DNA of 15,596 bases. It comes from Bacillota bacterium (GTDB lineage Bacteria; Bacillota_I; Bacilli_A; RF39; UBA660). The notes under the pieces were generated by a model. That model was not told where the DNA came from. It saw only the letters and a list, made by a program, of their open reading frames with translations, and ran no database searches. Positions 13,664 to 15,596 of the stretch are shown one piece after another. The position numbers were made by a program, and so were the translations under genes. The DNA is taken from assembly GCA_023391185.1 (NCBI GenBank), contig JAEWBI010000048.1, positions 1 to 15,596 on the forward strand, written 5' to 3'. The first letter of the stretch is position 1. Each line of letters opens with the position of its first letter.

Positions 13664-14494
13664 ATGGAAAAATACAAAGAAATAGAAAGAAGCATTATAA
13701 AAAAGTACCGAAAAGAAATATGGTCTAGATTTGTTAAAGCAGTAAAAGATTATCACTTAATAAATGATGGCGACAAAATTATGGTATGTATTTCTGGAGG
13801 AAAAGATTCATTTTTAATGGCTAAGTGTGTACAAGAATTACAAAGACATAGTGATGTTAAATTTGAAGCAAGATATGTAGTAATGAATCCAGGATATAAT
13901 GATTATAATAGTGATTTCATAATGGATAATGCAAATACATTAAATATTCCTATTGAAGAATTTAAGACTGATATATTTGATGTGGTGGCTACCATTGAAT
14001 CAAAAAGTCCATGCTATTTATGTGCTAAAATGCGTAGAGGATATCTATATAATAAGGCAAAGGAAATTGGATGTAATAAAATTGCCTTAGGACATCATTT
14101 TGATGATGTAATAGAAACCACTTTACTTAGTATGTTTTATGGTTCAGAATTTAAGACCATGTTACCAAAATTACACAGTGATAATTTTGAAGGTATAGAG
14201 TTAATTCGCCCAATGTATTTGGTTAAAGAACAAGATATATTAGCTTGGAAAAAAAGTAATGACTTGACTTTTATTAATTGTGCATGTAGATTTACTGAAG
14301 GATGTTCACTTATAAATGATGGAACAAGTAAAAGAAAAGAAATGAAAGAATTAGTTAAGCAGTTGAGAAAAATTAATCCTAATGTAGATAAAAATATATT
14401 TACAAGCCTGGATAATGTTAACTTAAATTGTGTTCTTGGATACAAAAAAGATGGAGAATATCATAGTTTTTTAGATGAATATGATAGTAAATAA
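13664..14494 (+). CDS. ttcA: TtcA-family tRNA 2-thiocytidine synthetase
   Basis: A 276-residue protein of the PP-loop ATPase family. It shows the ATP-binding SGGKDS (44-49), the iron-sulfur-binding pair CYLC (Cys117, Cys120), the helix LGHHFDDVIETTLL (142-155) and a later CAC (Cys206, Cys208) likely to supply the third cluster ligand. TtcA uses ATP and a 4Fe-4S cluster to place sulfur on cytidine 32 of some tRNAs, with sulfur from a desulfurase such as the one encoded just upstream. The ATG is one base after the iscS stop. The nearest AAGGAG is 13 bases off, so coupled translation is likely. A member of the wider TtcA/TtuA group with another tRNA target remains possible. A shared terminator follows. 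Confidence 0.9.
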   Translation: MEKYKEIERSIIKKYRKEIWSRFVKAVKDYHLINDGDKIMVCISGGKDSFLMAKCVQELQRHSDVKFEARYVVMNPGYNDYNSDFIMDNANTLNIPIEEFKTDIFDVVATIESKSPCYLCAKMRRGYLYNKAKEIGCNKIALGHHFDDVIETTLLSMFYGSEFKTMLPKLHSDNFEGIELIRPMYLVKEQDILAWKKSNDLTFINCACRFTEGCSLINDGTSKRKEMKELVKQLRKINPNVDKNIFTSLDNVNLNCVLGYKKDGEYHSFLDEYDSK

Positions 14495-14523
14495 AAAAAG
14501 ATAAATATGTATTTATCTTTTTT
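14494..14523. terminator. Bidirectional terminator between convergent ttcA and the RNHCP gene
   Basis: A 13-bp stem (14494-14506 with 14511-14523) closes the loop ATGT. A-runs on one side and T-runs on the other let it stop transcription from both directions. The ttcA stop is at 14492-14494 and the minus-strand stop at 14531-14533. Confidence 0.85.
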
Positions 14524-14530
14524 ATATAAT

Positions 14531-14833
14531 TTATTTTTGTACAGATAAGCTAATTATTAAATCCATATTATCGTCATTAGCAACAATATTCTTATGTGGT
14601 TCACCACATTTTTGGCATTTATATATAATTTTATATGTATCTTTAAATTTTTCAATTCCTACTGGTTCTAATAATCCTAGGCATGAGTTACTTCTGTCAC
14701 CTGGCAAGATATCCACATGTTTTGAATATAAGCAGCTTGGACAGTGATCACGAGCTGTATAATTTAACTTTTCCACAGTATAATTACAATTTTCGCATAT
14801 AAAGCTTTCATCTTTCATAGTAAATTTTTTCAA
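14531..14833 (-). CDS. RNHCP-domain zinc-ribbon protein
   Basis: A 100-residue protein. The TTG at 14833 is preferred because GGTGA lies five bases upstream and the product then begins MKKFTMKDESFICENC, as in relatives. It carries the RNHCP signature, here as ARDHCPSCLYSKHVD (27-41), followed by PGDR (44-47) and Cys51. Cysteine pairs at 13/16, 31/34 and 73/76 suggest one or two zinc ribbons. The function of the RNHCP family is not known; its zinc ribbons suggest RNA or protein binding. It is convergent with ttcA and divergent from scpA. The predicted transcription start (near 14843) leaves a leader of only about ten bases. A shorter start at the ATG at 14818 is possible but has no ribosome site. 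Confidence 0.87.
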   Translation of the reverse strand: MKKFTMKDESFICENCNYTVEKLNYTARDHCPSCLYSKHVDILPGDRSNSCLGLLEPVGIEKFKDTYKIIYKCQKCGEPHKNIVANDDNMDLIISLSVQK

Positions 14834-14849
14834 ACTAATCACCGAACTA

Positions 14850-14858
14850 ATTATATCA
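14850..14858 (-). promoter_or_regulatory. Extended -10 promoter of the RNHCP gene
   Basis: On the minus strand TG-A-TATAAT occupies 14858-14850. The start site would fall at about 14843, right at the GGTGA ribosome site. Confidence 0.55.
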
Positions 14859-14884
14859 TATCTGTTCAAAATAAAGAAATAATA

Positions 14885-14893
14885 TGGTATAAT
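14885..14893 (+). promoter_or_regulatory. Extended -10 promoter of scpA
   Basis: TG-G-TATAAT at 14885-14893, with the predicted start near 14900 and a leader of about 15 bases. It is back to back with the RNHCP promoter, the two -10 boxes about 32 bases apart. Confidence 0.6.
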
Positions 14894-14914
14894 TAATTAG
14901 ACTTGGAAGTGAAT

Positions 14915-15596
14915 ATGATGAATTATACAATAGAGATAAATAATTTTGAAGGACCATTAGATTTATTATTACATTTAATAAAAGAATCAGAAGTTGATAT
15001 ATGTGATATAAATATTGAAGAAATAACAAGTCAATATTTAGAGTACATTAATAAGATGGAAGCACTAAATTTAAATGTAGCTAGTGAATATTTAGTTATG
15101 GCAGCAGAACTTATTGAAATTAAATCATCTACACTACTTCCAAAAAGAAAAGTAGAAACAGAAGATGATTATGAAGAAGATCCAAGAGAAATACTAATTA
15201 ATAGATTATTAGAGTATGAAAGATATAAAAATATTACATCATCATTAAAAGAGTTCGAACTTGAAAGAGGAAAAGTTTTTTCGAAGGAACCATATGATTT
15301 AACCGATGTAACTAATTACAATAAAGAAATAGATGAAAGTTTTAAAATGGAAGATTTAGTTGAAGCTTTTAATAAGTTATTAGCGAGAAAACAAATAGAT
15401 AAACCATTAAATACAAAAATAACTTCTAAAGAATATTCAATTATTGAAAGAAGTAATCAAATAAAAAGTATACTAAAATTAAAAAGAAAAATCAGTTTTG
15501 TAGATTTATTTGATAATATAGAAAAAGATTATATTGTTATTACTTTTTTATCTATATTAGATATGGCTAAGCATGGAGAAATTGATATAAAACAGG
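14915..15596 (+). CDS. scpA: Segregation and condensation protein A, N-terminal part (cut by window end)
   Basis: The open frame runs from ATG at 14915 (or the adjacent ATG at 14918, which gives the family-like start MNYTIEI and better spacing from GGAAG) to the window end, about 227 residues. The signature NNFEGPLDLLLHLIKESEVD near the N-terminus is the SMC-binding motif of the ScpA kleisin. ASEYLVMAAELIEIKS (about 50-65) is the second conserved block, followed by the acidic linker, and FVDLF and the start of the C-terminal winged helix appear near the end. ScpA bridges the SMC heads with ScpB to condense and segregate chromosomes. A normal protein is about 240-260 residues, so only a short piece is missing. 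scpB often follows in Bacilli but is out of view. Confidence 0.95.
   Translation, partial: MMNYTIEINNFEGPLDLLLHLIKESEVDICDINIEEITSQYLEYINKMEALNLNVASEYLVMAAELIEIKSSTLLPKRKVETEDDYEEDPREILINRLLEYERYKNITSSLKEFELERGKVFSKEPYDLTDVTNYNKEIDESFKMEDLVEAFNKLLARKQIDKPLNTKITSKEYSIIERSNQIKSILKLKRKISFVDLFDNIEKDYIVITFLSILDMAKHGEIDIKQ

Noticed and set aside
14137..14445. Minus-strand open frame of 102 codons inside ttcA
   Set aside because: The ttcA frame has all family motifs; the reverse frame has none and no ribosome site.

Overview
The window is strongly AT-rich and gene-dense. Genes carry Gram-positive Shine-Dalgarno sites (AGGAGG-like) and often start at TTG or GTG. TGA works as a stop codon (genes ending at 11793 and 12353), which argues against the Mycoplasma code 4. 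A GFTLIELLAVI-type prepilin, a YhgE/Pip protein, UVDE, ScpA and the gene style suggest a low-GC Bacilli or Mycoplasmatota-like gut bacterium (RF39 type or similar). This placement is inferred, not proven.

Layout. 1-120: the right end of an IS3-family insertion sequence. 171-2552 (minus): a large secreted prepilin-like protein that joins a class III pilin N-terminus to a DUF4434-like glycoside-hydrolase-type domain, an FN3-like domain and a C-terminal DUF6273-like domain. 2673-5130: a tetR-yhgE operon with a clear promoter, a 23-bp operator-like palindrome and a terminator. 5143-6675: a membrane-anchored flavodoxin and a UV damage endonuclease. 6743-8499: a tight four-gene redox cassette (thioredoxin-reductase-like flavoprotein, ArsR regulator, small ferredoxin, thioredoxin). 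8549-9430: two small envelope proteins. 9447-11056: a large anchored protein with an alpha/alpha-toroid look. 11125-12379: two single-pass membrane proteins of unknown role. 12417-14523: cysteine desulfurase and a TtcA-type tRNA thiolase. 14531-14833 (minus): an RNHCP-domain zinc protein. From 14915: scpA, cut by the window end.

How the genes work together. The most interesting unit is the redox cassette. The reductase keeps its CATC active site but has lost the usual HRRxxxR NADPH-phosphate motif. It sits beside a ferredoxin with an unusual first cluster motif and a standard WCGPC thioredoxin, so electrons could flow ferredoxin to flavoprotein to thioredoxin under a cysteine-bearing ArsR sensor. 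The cysteine desulfurase plus TtcA pair forms a simple tRNA 2-thiocytidine unit. The pilin-hydrolase fusion would place a carbohydrate-active module on a pilus-like or surface structure; no pilus assembly genes lie in the window.

No tRNA, rRNA, CRISPR array or replication origin was recognised. No gene-free stretch exceeds 300 bases.
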